DNA of 33,375 nt, taken from contig JAFTSB010000013.1 in NCBI GenBank assembly GCA_017461945.1, forward strand, positions 1 to 33,375, written 5' to 3'. The notes beneath the pieces were generated by a model that had not been told where the DNA came from, did no database searches, and saw only the letters and a program-made list of their open reading frames with translations. A program made the translations under genes and the position numbers. Source of the stretch: Clostridia bacterium. GTDB lineage: Bacteria; Bacillota; Clostridia; Oscillospirales; CAG-272. This document shows positions 7,243-14,863 of the stretch, in pieces (the first letter of the stretch is position 1; the number at the start of each line of letters is the position of its first letter).

Positions 7243-7278
7243 AAAGAAAACCGCACACAGCCGTGTGCGGTTTTCTTT
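7243..7278. terminator. strong bidirectional terminator between sigK and the GH20 gene
   Basis: A perfect 16-bp stem (arms 7243-7258 and 7263-7278, GC core CCGCACAC/GTGTGCGG) with loop AGCC. A-rich and T-rich ends suit termination in both directions for two converging genes. Confidence 0.92.
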
Positions 7279-7279
7279 A

Positions 7280-9151
7280 TTACAGAATACAAGCGGTAAC
7301 CATTTTGTGCCACGAATTGATGGATGCATAAGGATCCTCAGGTGAAGGAGCGGTAGCGGTATAAGGAAGCACAGCCTCCTCCAGCTCGGGGATGCCGGCA
7401 ACGGTACCGTTCAAGTATTCGGAAATGCGCTCAGCAGTGGACAGCAATCGAGCGCGCAGGCCGCCAATACGCAGCTCCTGCGTGACAAAGCCGTGCGGCT
7501 TGTTTTCTCGCATCCATTGCGCACGAAAAACGGTCAAAAACGCATCCAGATCACAAACGATGGTGGGGATCTCGTTGGCAAGCGCCGCCATGGTGGCGCG
7601 GTCGTTTGCCAGATAGGCATTGCGCAACCGAACACTGAAATCGCTCTTACGCACCAAGACCTTGCAAAGGGAGGCGAGAGTCCGGTAGACATATCCAAAG
7701 GTGGGATGATCGGTCAAGGGAGAAAGGCGCTGTTCGGCCTCCATATAGCGATCCGACACCGTGGCAGGATCCAGATGTGCATCCAACAATCCCTCTAACG
7801 GGTCGTTAAACAGTAAGTATTTGCAAGGGTTTTCAGGATGATCGGTGCTGTCTGCCATATCGTTGGGAGCATCCAACGTCAGCAGCTCTTCAAAGCCGAT
7901 ACCAAGACAGGCGCGAGCGCGTTTTTCTAAAAGAGCGGCATCGGGCTTGCCTGTGTAGCCGTATTCGGCAAAATAAAGCAGTACCGACAGACACGCAAAG
8001 TTTGAGCATTCTCTGCCGTTATCCCCCCAGCTGGTGATCAACCAATCCCTCATACCGTACTTTTTGCAGGCCTCCAGCTGGATCTCGGCAGATTTCAGCG
8101 AAAAGCGCATAAAGGGGGCAAAGCCCGACCAGCTCCAAGCACCGCTGGCAAACATGGTTTTATTGTGTGGAAATTTGAGATGGCTTTCGACCATGTGAGA
8201 AAAGCGAGCACGCTTTTTCTCGGTGGTGTAATAATCCCAATAGATCAACACCAGCCCCTCGGGCACCTTTTCCATGATCTCAGGGGCGATATCCCCTTCT
8301 TCTACGTAATACCGACCGCCAAAGGCCATGCGGTAAAACATATCGCTCCAGATCATGGGCTGAAAACCGTATTGTTTGCACATATCGGTTACGATAGTGA
8401 GATGCTCCAGCATAATATCTGCCGGCTTGCGGTACCCGTGTTTATCCTGGTATTTACCGCGGCCAAGCAAATGCGCCTCATCCATGCCCAAATTGATGCG
8501 GCGGCTACGGAAGCATTTTGCACAGGTCCGGATCATGCTTTCCACCAACCGGTAGGTTTTTTCTTCCCCTGCCAACAAAATATCATCCACATCGTGGACC
8601 TCTGCAAAGGCCTTCCATTGCAGGGCTCTGGCAAGATGCGCCAACGCTTGAATACAGGGGATCAGCTCGATGCCAAGGCTGTCAGCATAATCATCCAGTT
8701 CCCGCAGCTCAGCGGCAGTATAGCGTCCGCGCATACGGCCAAAATAGGGGTATTCCTCCAGTTCGTACGTATCCTCGGTATACAGCATCATCGCATCATA
8801 GCCCATCAGCGCCATATAGCGCAGCATGCGCTTGACAGCATCCACCGTCATAACCGCATTGCGAGATACATCGGCCATCAGACCAAGGGTTGTCTGCCAA
8901 TTCTTTTCACAAACCTCCCCGCCCTCTTTTAACACAGTGGGCAAATGAGACAGAGCGCGGAAGAAATCGCAACGGCGAGCATAGGTCACGGTAACTCCGT
9001 GATTGCCGCTTTTGAGAGACAGGCCCTCACCGTCACGAATAACCGTAACAGGCGTGCCCTTTGCATCCTCGCAAAGACCCAACTGCAAAAGCACCTCTTG
9101 GGTGCCGGCAAAAAGCTCCGAGGGGAGATCCACAAAACGAATGTTTAACAT
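7280..9151 (-). CDS. family 20 glycoside hydrolase (beta-N-acetylhexosaminidase-type)
   Basis: A 623-residue GH20-like enzyme. A short N-terminal beta domain (about 1-85) leads to a TIM barrel. Characteristic elements are LGLMADVSRNAVMTVDAVKRML at the barrel start, LYTEDTYELEEYPYFG, LGIELIPCIQALAHL, and the catalytic Asp-Glu pair in INLGMDEAHLLG near residue 225. Later barrel strands include MIWSDMFYRM and WGDNGRECS. GH20 enzymes remove terminal GlcNAc or GalNAc by substrate-assisted catalysis. No signal peptide is visible, so the substrate is likely an imported oligosaccharide. It lies 93 bases downstream of the propeller gene, with its own promoter. The ribosome site is AAAGGA about 9 bases before the ATG. 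Confidence 0.85.
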   Translation of the reverse strand: MLNIRFVDLPSELFAGTQEVLLQLGLCEDAKGTPVTVIRDGEGLSLKSGNHGVTVTYARRCDFFRALSHLPTVLKEGGEVCEKNWQTTLGLMADVSRNAVMTVDAVKRMLRYMALMGYDAMMLYTEDTYELEEYPYFGRMRGRYTAAELRELDDYADSLGIELIPCIQALAHLARALQWKAFAEVHDVDDILLAGEEKTYRLVESMIRTCAKCFRSRRINLGMDEAHLLGRGKYQDKHGYRKPADIMLEHLTIVTDMCKQYGFQPMIWSDMFYRMAFGGRYYVEEGDIAPEIMEKVPEGLVLIYWDYYTTEKKRARFSHMVESHLKFPHNKTMFASGAWSWSGFAPFMRFSLKSAEIQLEACKKYGMRDWLITSWGDNGRECSNFACLSVLLYFAEYGYTGKPDAALLEKRARACLGIGFEELLTLDAPNDMADSTDHPENPCKYLLFNDPLEGLLDAHLDPATVSDRYMEAEQRLSPLTDHPTFGYVYRTLASLCKVLVRKSDFSVRLRNAYLANDRATMAALANEIPTIVCDLDAFLTVFRAQWMRENKPHGFVTQELRIGGLRARLLSTAERISEYLNGTVAGIPELEEAVLPYTATAPSPEDPYASINSWHKMVTACIL

Positions 9152-9183
9152 ACGCTTTCATTCCTTTCCTGTTTAGATAACTT

Positions 9184-9212
9184 ATCATAGCATAAACATA
9201 GGCGAATGTAAA
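9184..9212 (-). promoter_or_regulatory. sigma-A promoter of the GH20 gene
   Basis: On the minus strand TTTACA (9207-9212) and TATGAT (9184-9189) are 17 bp apart, about 35 bases before the ATG. Confidence 0.75.
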
Positions 9213-9244
9213 TTTGAAATCGTGTATTTTTTCTTTGAATTCAG

Positions 9245-10636
9245 TCACCGTAACAGCTGGCGAAAATCGCGGATCCGGGTGAAGGTGCTGAAGTTAGCAT
9301 CGTGAAAATTGGCCGCGCCATTGAAGGCGGTACGGCACAGCAGCAGGATATCCTCCCCTTCAACCAAGAAATTCACATACTGAAAACCGACCTGCTTTTC
9401 AGGCAGATGGCGGTAATCAAAGATGTGTTTGACCAGCGACCAATGCTCCAGATCACGAGAAACGATCAGCGACAGAAGATTGCGCCCGGTGGGATGCTCG
9501 TTATCCAAATAAGAAACAATCGAAAGATAGCAACCGGTAACGGGATCGAAATGGATCTCGAATTTTGAATGATTGCCTGGGAAGTCCATTACACGCGCAA
9601 AACGCAAGGGAGCCTCGGGATTATGAACGTCGGGTTGCATCAGGATCACCTTGCCAAAGGACGGCTTACAGGCGCCGATTTCATAACGCAGCACGTTATA
9701 AAGCCGGCCATCCGGGCCGATGGTCATGCAGCCCTCCAGGCAGCCGCCGCTTTTCCCTTTGGCCGTACCCGGCCAAGCAGAATCATACGGAACGGGGGCG
9801 GTAAAGCTCCAATTTTGTGCGCAAAGAAGGTCGGCATCTTCAGCCACCGAAGCACACATAATGCTGTGTCCACCCCGGTGCCAGCAGCCCCATTCCAGCG
9901 AGGTCCAAAGCCGCCCCTGGAAGGTCAGTATTTTTTGGGGATTTTTATGCACTCCGGGGGCATCAAACCTTCCGCTGCCGCGCAGCAAGACCGTAGGCGA
10001 GCCCCAGGTGTTGCCACCATCTTCAGAGGAGCCGATCAAAAGATCGCCATATTCGGTGGAAACGGCCAACATATACAATCTACCCCGATGCACGAACAAT
10101 TTGCCCCAGAAGCAGGGATAGAGATCGGTCACATAATGCCAGCTTTCCCCCTCATCATCCGAGCGAAACAGCAGCGTGAGATTTTGAGGTGCCTTGGCCT
10201 TATACACATCCATGGAGGCCAACAAAAAGCCATCGGGATGGCGCACGATCGAGGGGCTGCAAAGATACTGCCCCGAAAAGGAATAAGCGCGGTCATCCGG
10301 GTGGAGATACTGTACCACGCAGTCCCCCGGAACGGTGCCGGTACGCACCAGACGCAGGCGACTTTTTTGCTCCCCTGCCGTGACCATAAATTCATAATCG
10401 CGTCCTTCCGTCAGTCCTTCGATCCGCACCGAGGGGCAGTTGGTCACCACGGTGGCACGGGGCGTAGCGCTCCCCTTCAGACCAAAGGAAACCGTATAGC
10501 TGTCGCCCCCCTCTACAGGCAGCCATTCGGCCTCAAAGCCATTGGAAAACGGCGCAATACGGCAAACGTAAATATCCCCCACATCAAACTCAAGCGGACG
10601 GTAGGGGCGATACCCCCAAGAGGAAGCTCCCTTCAT
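9245..10636 (-). CDS. sialidase-fold (BNR/Asp-box) beta-propeller protein with Fn3-like N-terminus
   Basis: A 463-residue protein. Residues of about 20-110 resemble a fibronectin type III domain (FEAEWLPVEGGDSYTVSFGL, VRIEGLTEGRDYEFMVTAGE). The rest is a sialidase-superfamily propeller with two clear Asp boxes, SDDEGESW and SSEDGGNTW, and SPSIVRHPDGFLLASMDVY where sialidases carry the RIP arginine motif. The arginine of that motif is not at its usual place, so ordinary GH33 sialidase activity is doubtful; another exo-glycosidase or binding role is possible. I chose the ATG at 10636 because GGGAGG lies 6 bases upstream; an earlier in-frame GTG/ATG at 10675-10678 has no ribosome site. It is upstream of the GH20 gene and has its own promoter. 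No signal peptide is seen. Confidence 0.78.
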   Translation of the reverse strand: MKGASSWGYRPYRPLEFDVGDIYVCRIAPFSNGFEAEWLPVEGGDSYTVSFGLKGSATPRATVVTNCPSVRIEGLTEGRDYEFMVTAGEQKSRLRLVRTGTVPGDCVVQYLHPDDRAYSFSGQYLCSPSIVRHPDGFLLASMDVYKAKAPQNLTLLFRSDDEGESWHYVTDLYPCFWGKLFVHRGRLYMLAVSTEYGDLLIGSSEDGGNTWGSPTVLLRGSGRFDAPGVHKNPQKILTFQGRLWTSLEWGCWHRGGHSIMCASVAEDADLLCAQNWSFTAPVPYDSAWPGTAKGKSGGCLEGCMTIGPDGRLYNVLRYEIGACKPSFGKVILMQPDVHNPEAPLRFARVMDFPGNHSKFEIHFDPVTGCYLSIVSYLDNEHPTGRNLLSLIVSRDLEHWSLVKHIFDYRHLPEKQVGFQYVNFLVEGEDILLLCRTAFNGAANFHDANFSTFTRIRDFRQLLR

Positions 10637-10695
10637 ACGTGCCCTCCCTTCACAGTCAAAACAGTCTTTTTTCATCACAGATCGGCTTCAAATCC

Positions 10696-10724
10696 ATTAT
10701 AGCGTTCCGCGGTAAGAAAGTCAA
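10696..10724 (-). promoter_or_regulatory. sigma-A promoter of the propeller gene
   Basis: On the minus strand TTGACT (10719-10724) and TATAAT (10696-10701) are 17 bp apart. Together with the GGGAGG at 10643-10648 this supports the downstream ATG as the start. Confidence 0.82.
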
Positions 10725-10731
10725 CCAAAAT

Positions 10732-10765
10732 TCCAAAAACGCCGCCCGGAAATCCGGGCGGCGTT
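10732..10765 (-). terminator. intrinsic terminator of yqhQ
   Basis: Perfect 12-bp GC-rich stem (10738-10749 and 10754-10765, CGCCGCCCGG core) with a 4-base loop, followed on the minus strand by a run of five T. Confidence 0.9.
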
Positions 10766-10769
10766 GCTG

Positions 10770-11873
10770 TTATTCTTGGGTTTCGGGGGTGGCTTCGAAA
10801 ACCATTGCCGCCTTATCCTCCTCGGGCATTACAGCCACAAAGGCTTGGATGGCACACTCGATCATATCATCGGTGGGCTCACGCACGGTGATGCGCTGCA
10901 GCCACATGCCGGGGGCAGAAATAATGCGGGTAAGAATGTTCTCGTGGCGGCCCGCGAACTTCAACAGCTCATAGCCGATACCCATGGTCAGCGGGATCAG
11001 CAAAAGCTTAAGCCCTGCGCGGATGAAGGTATAAGCAGTGGCATTGATCCCCTCGACACTGGGGGGGATAAAGATACCGATCACAATGCTGACCAGCATC
11101 ATTAAAATAAGAAAGGATGTGCCGCAACGGGGGTGAAAACGGCGCTGAAGGCGCACATTCTCAACGGTGAGAGGCAAGCCGTGCTCATAGCAAAAGATGG
11201 TCTTGTGCTCAGCACCGTGATATTGGAAGGTACGGCGGATATCCTTCATCAGCGATACCAGTGCCATATAGGCAACCAGCACCAGCACCTTCAACAGGCC
11301 CTCAAAGATGGATTTCAGATAGCGATTATCCTGGGGCCAGCCCGGGATGTAAGCCTGTATCACCTTGTCGTAAAGGAAGGTAGGCAGCCAAATAAACAGC
11401 GCCACGGCCAGAAAAACACCCAGAACGGTGGCGATGCCGGTGATAGCCGCCATCATCCCCTTGCTGACAGTGCCGGAGCCCTCTTTGTTCTCTTTTTTGC
11501 CGGTTTCTTCGGCCTTTTCTTCAACAGACTCGGCAACAGGAGCTTCGTTGATCTCGTTCGGCTCAATGGGAGCCTCCTCGCTTTTTTGAGGCTCTTCCAG
11601 CTCCTCCATAGCGATCTCAGCCGATTTCATCAAATACTTATAGCCGGTTACCAAAGAATCCACAAAGCCGAACACGCCGCGGATAATCGGCCAGCGGCAA
11701 ATGGCTGGGCGTTTTTTCTTTTGATTAAGATTTTCTTCAAAATAGATTTCCCCATTGGGGCGACGCACAGCCATAGCGCTTTTTTCGGGGCCGCGCATCA
11801 TAATGCCCTCCATCAAGGCCTGGCCACCGATAGAGGTACGCTTGCAGGAACATGCTTTTTTCTGTTTGCTCAT
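10770..11873 (-). CDS. yqhQ: DUF1385 family membrane protein YqhQ
   Basis: A 367-residue YqhQ-like protein of unknown biochemical function, widespread in Firmicutes. Family motifs are TSIGGQALMEGIMMRGPEK at the N-terminus, WPIIRGVFGFVDSL, FQYHGAEHKTIFCYEHG, and HPRCGTSFLILMMLVSI near the centre. Four or more membrane helices are visible (GIATVLGVFLAVALFIWLP, LKVLVLVAYMALVSLM, and two later ones). An acidic linker of about 40 residues (rich in E, P and K, around residues 95-135) separates the N-terminal motif region from the first helix and appears longer than in the Bacillus protein. The ATG at 11873 was chosen because AAGGAG is 5 bases upstream; the longer in-frame start at 11930 lies within the prs terminator. 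It probably receives read-through from prs. Confidence 0.88.
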   Translation of the reverse strand: MSKQKKACSCKRTSIGGQALMEGIMMRGPEKSAMAVRRPNGEIYFEENLNQKKKRPAICRWPIIRGVFGFVDSLVTGYKYLMKSAEIAMEELEEPQKSEEAPIEPNEINEAPVAESVEEKAEETGKKENKEGSGTVSKGMMAAITGIATVLGVFLAVALFIWLPTFLYDKVIQAYIPGWPQDNRYLKSIFEGLLKVLVLVAYMALVSLMKDIRRTFQYHGAEHKTIFCYEHGLPLTVENVRLQRRFHPRCGTSFLILMMLVSIVIGIFIPPSVEGINATAYTFIRAGLKLLLIPLTMGIGYELLKFAGRHENILTRIISAPGMWLQRITVREPTDDMIECAIQAFVAVMPEEDKAAMVFEATPETQE

Positions 11874-11888
11874 TTGTTCTCCTTGCTT

Positions 11889-11926
11889 AAAAAGCAGACC
11901 GTTCCCCCACAGGGGTGGGAGAACGG
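11889..11926 (-). terminator. intrinsic terminator of prs
   Basis: A 12-bp stem (11899-11910 and 11915-11926) that is fully paired on the minus-strand RNA counting one G-U, with loop CCCT and a following run of five T. Confidence 0.82.
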
Positions 11927-11934
11927 CCATGCTG

Positions 11935-13086
11935 TCATTTGCGCTTATCGAAATTGATCTTCATCTGGCCGCCCAGCTCTTTTTTGTGCTTGTCAAGCAG
12001 ATTGTGAATGCGCTTGACGGGGTCGAGCAGGGTGCTGATGGTATCGTCGTGATTCAAAGTATCGATGATGTAGGCCACGTACTTGCACATATTGACCTCG
12101 GTGTACCACTCCTTGGAAAGCAGCTCGGGCGTTCTGTGCACCAGATTGGTGGTGAAGATGTGGGTAAAGACACCCTCTTTATAGGCCTTATCAAACTTTT
12201 CAAGGCCGTCAGTAAACAAGCCGAAGGTAGAGAAAGCAAAGATGCGCTTAGCGCCCTTCTCTTTCAACTGCAGCGCGACGTCGATGATGGAGTCACCGGA
12301 GGAGATCATGTCGTCAACGATGATCACATCCTTGCCGGCGAGATCACGACCCAGGTACTCGTGCGCCTCGATGGGGTTTCTGCCATTGATCACAACGGCG
12401 TAGTTACGGCGCTTATAGAACATACCGATGTCGATACCCATCACGGAGGAATAATACATACAACGGCTCATAGCGCCCTCATCGGGGGCAATGATCATCA
12501 GATCATCCTTATCAATGGAGATGTCGGGATATTGGCGGATCATAGCCTTGATGAACTGGTACGTGGGGCGCACATCGTCAAAGCCGCAAAGCGGAACGGC
12601 GTTTTGTACGCGAGGATCGTGTGCATCAAAGGTGATGATATTTTTTACGCCCATTCCCTCCAGCTCCTGCAGCATCCAGGCGCAGTCCAAGGATTCGCGA
12701 CGGGAGCGCTTGTGCTGGCGGCCCTCATACAGCATAGGCATAATAACAGAAACGCGGCGCGCCTTGCCTGCGATAGCGGCGATCACGCGCTTGAGATCGG
12801 CAAAGTGATCATCGGGGCTCATCGGTACGCTTTGGCCGTACATCTTGTAGGTCACACTATAGTTGAAAGGATCGCAATAAATGTACACGTCGTGTCCACG
12901 CATGGACTCGTGCAAAACGGCCTTGGCCTCACCGGTGCTAAAGCGGGGGCATTCCACCGAGGCAATGAAAGAGCCGTCGCCACCGTGGCGTCTCCACTCC
13001 TTGAGGTAGTTATCGACCTGAAGTGTAAATTGCTCTGAGCCGGACATACTGATAACACTGAGATCTCCGTAAAGTGAATCCTTCAT
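11935..13086 (-). CDS. prs: ribose-phosphate pyrophosphokinase (PRPP synthetase), long form
   Basis: A 383-residue enzyme that makes PRPP from ribose 5-phosphate and ATP for purine, pyrimidine, histidine and NAD synthesis. Recognisable parts are HESMRGHDVYIYCDPFN, MPMLYEGRQHKRSRRES, ITFDAHDPRVQNAVP, MIIAPDEGAMSRC, the flexible-loop FYKRRNYAVV, and the PRPP-binding DVIIVDDMISSGDS. It is about 65 residues longer than the classical 315-residue type; the extra length is partly C-terminal (after residue 330), a variant seen in Clostridia. The PRPP loop reads SSGDS rather than TAGT. Start: AAAGGAG lies 6 bases before the ATG. A sigma-A promoter is upstream and a terminator downstream, so it forms its own unit. 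Confidence 0.9.
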   Translation of the reverse strand: MKDSLYGDLSVISMSGSEQFTLQVDNYLKEWRRHGGDGSFIASVECPRFSTGEAKAVLHESMRGHDVYIYCDPFNYSVTYKMYGQSVPMSPDDHFADLKRVIAAIAGKARRVSVIMPMLYEGRQHKRSRRESLDCAWMLQELEGMGVKNIITFDAHDPRVQNAVPLCGFDDVRPTYQFIKAMIRQYPDISIDKDDLMIIAPDEGAMSRCMYYSSVMGIDIGMFYKRRNYAVVINGRNPIEAHEYLGRDLAGKDVIIVDDMISSGDSIIDVALQLKEKGAKRIFAFSTFGLFTDGLEKFDKAYKEGVFTHIFTTNLVHRTPELLSKEWYTEVNMCKYVAYIIDTLNHDDTISTLLDPVKRIHNLLDKHKKELGGQMKINFDKRK

Positions 13087-13150
13087 TCTCTGCTCCTTTG
13101 CGTGCTGTCTTTTATTGGCTTGGAAACAAAATTCCCTTTATACAAATGTT

Positions 13151-13179
13151 ATTATAACATAACATCATCGTTTTGAAAA
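13151..13179 (-). promoter_or_regulatory. sigma-A promoter of prs
   Basis: On the minus strand TATAAT (13151-13156) lies 17 bp after TTTTCA (13174-13179). The stretch 13087-13236 between prs and rhaB otherwise holds only a weak CGGC/GCCG hairpin near 13208 that may end rhaB. Confidence 0.6.
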
Positions 13180-13236
13180 GTACTTTTTTCAGGATTTTTT
13201 GTTCTTTTCGGCGAAATCTGCCGTTTCACTGAAAAA

Positions 13237-14718
13237 TCAATGGGACTTTTCGCAAATTTTGCAAAATCTGACGTAGGCTTCGTCGTAGGCGGCTCGATTG
13301 GCCGTGGGCGCATACAGCACGGGATCAAAGGAACGGATCACCAGCTCGCGTGCCTCGCGCAGATCCTTCAGCTCACCTGCGGCAATATATTGCATCAGCA
13401 GATTGCCGATGGCAGTAGCCTCCACGGGACCCGCCGTCACAGGGATGCCGCACGCGTCGGCAGCCAACTGGCAAAGGAAGGTATCCTTGGTGCCGCCACC
13501 CACGATGTGAATGCCCTTTACGGGCTTGCCGCGCAGGGCTTCAATGCCCTCCTTCACATAACGGTAGCGAAGTGCCAGGCTTTCCATAATGACACGCACG
13601 ATCTGTCCCTCGTTTTCGGGCACGGGCTGACCGGTCTTTCGGCAGAACTCCACAATGCGTCCGGGCATATCACCGGGGGCAACGAACATGGGATCATCGG
13701 GGTTGATAAAGGAGACCAGGGGCTTTTCGGCCTCAGCCAGCGTTTGCAGATCTGCAAAGCTGAAATCCTTGCCCTCTCGCTTCCACTGTCTGCGCGTTTC
13801 CTGCACCGTCCACAGCCCCATAATGTTTTTGAGAAAACGGTAAGTGCCAAGAGCACCGCCCTCGTTGGCAAAATTCCATGCCAATGTATCGTCATTGATC
13901 AGGGGCGAGGTCAGCTCGGTACCCATAAGCGACCAAGTGCCGCTGGAGATATACACAAAATCCTCCTCAGTGGCGGGCACTGCCAACACGGCGCTGGCCG
14001 TATCGTGAGAGGCAATATTATACACCTTGAAATTCACGCCTCCCACCTCTTCACTAACCGCAGCGGAAAGCTTGCCAAGGCAGTTGCCGGGCTCTACCAC
14101 ATCACCCAGCAGCATAGGCAGCCCCAGCTTTTCAAAGATCTCGGGGGCAACCTTACGGGTCTTGGCATTGAGAATAGCACCGGTGGAGCAAATGGTATAT
14201 TCGTTTGCCATTTCACCGGTCAGGAAATAGTTGAGTAGGTCGGGAATGTTCAGCATCCGTGCAGCGCGCTGCACCATTTCAGGGTTGTCGCGCAGATCGG
14301 CAGCCAGCTGATAAACCGTATTGAAATCAATGGTCTGAATACCCGTGATATCGTAAAGCTCCTTGACCGAAAGGCGATCGGCAAGCTGATCAGGCATACC
14401 GGCAGTACGGGAGTCGCGATAGTGAATGGGGTTGGAAAGCATTTCGCCATGCTGATCGATCAGGCCGTAGTCCACACCCCAGGTATCAATGCCAAAGCCG
14501 GCAATTTCATCACCGGAAAGCTTTGTTTCACGAATGGATTGCTTGATCTCGTGCAGGATGCGTAGAATATCCCAACGGAAGTGTTTACCAACGGTAACGG
14601 GATCGTTGGTAAAGCGATGATTTTCGCGCAGGGTCAGCTTTTCGCCGTTGAAGCTACCCACGATGCCACGTCCGCTGGAGGCACCAAGGTCGATGGCGAG
14701 CATATTCAGATGTTTCAT
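13237..14718 (-). CDS. rhaB: rhamnulokinase
   Basis: A 493-residue FGGY-family sugar kinase that phosphorylates L-rhamnulose to L-rhamnulose 1-phosphate. The N-terminus AIDLGASSGRGIVGSF is the hallmark phosphate-1 loop of rhamnulokinases. GIDTWGVDYGLID, NPIHYRDSRT, DFNTVYQLAA, SSGTWSLMGTEL and NEGGALGTYRFLKNIMGLW follow in the usual order, and IHIVGGGTKDTFLCQL is the adenosine motif near residue 400. AAAGGAG lies 6 bases before the ATG. The isomerase, aldolase and transporter genes of the pathway are not in the window; a GH78 rhamnosidase begins at its left edge. An inverted repeat upstream may be its operator. Confidence 0.95.
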   Translation of the reverse strand: MKHLNMLAIDLGASSGRGIVGSFNGEKLTLRENHRFTNDPVTVGKHFRWDILRILHEIKQSIRETKLSGDEIAGFGIDTWGVDYGLIDQHGEMLSNPIHYRDSRTAGMPDQLADRLSVKELYDITGIQTIDFNTVYQLAADLRDNPEMVQRAARMLNIPDLLNYFLTGEMANEYTICSTGAILNAKTRKVAPEIFEKLGLPMLLGDVVEPGNCLGKLSAAVSEEVGGVNFKVYNIASHDTASAVLAVPATEEDFVYISSGTWSLMGTELTSPLINDDTLAWNFANEGGALGTYRFLKNIMGLWTVQETRRQWKREGKDFSFADLQTLAEAEKPLVSFINPDDPMFVAPGDMPGRIVEFCRKTGQPVPENEGQIVRVIMESLALRYRYVKEGIEALRGKPVKGIHIVGGGTKDTFLCQLAADACGIPVTAGPVEATAIGNLLMQYIAAGELKDLREARELVIRSFDPVLYAPTANRAAYDEAYVRFCKICEKSH

Positions 14719-14755
14719 AAAGCTCTCCTTTATGTTAAATTTCTATTTCATTGTA

Positions 14756-14796
14756 TCACAACCAAGGCCCCCCGAAAAGGACGGCTTTGGTTGTGA
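14756..14796. promoter_or_regulatory. long inverted repeat upstream of rhaB
   Basis: TCACAACCAAGGCC (14756-14769) and GGCTTTGGTTGTGA (14783-14796) form a 14-bp stem (13 Watson-Crick plus one G-T) around 13 bases. A possible rhaB -10, TACAAT on the minus strand, directly abuts it. There is no T run on either side, so an operator (for example for a rhamnose regulator) fits better than a terminator for mutS2, though the latter is not excluded. Confidence 0.55.
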
Positions 14797-14863
14797 TTTG
14801 TGTGGGATCATCACATTATGCTTTTGGCATATCAACGAGGGACTTTGGAATCTTCTCCTCTGT

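Noticed and set aside
13205-13236. CGGC/GCCG hairpin downstream of rhaB as a terminator.
   Set aside because: Only four pairs are strong and the following tract is A-rich rather than T-rich on the transcript strand.
11755-14238. Long plus-strand open frames opposite prs and rhaB (11755-13038 and 13240-14238).
   Set aside because: They are antisense shadows of well-supported genes and have no recognisable motifs.
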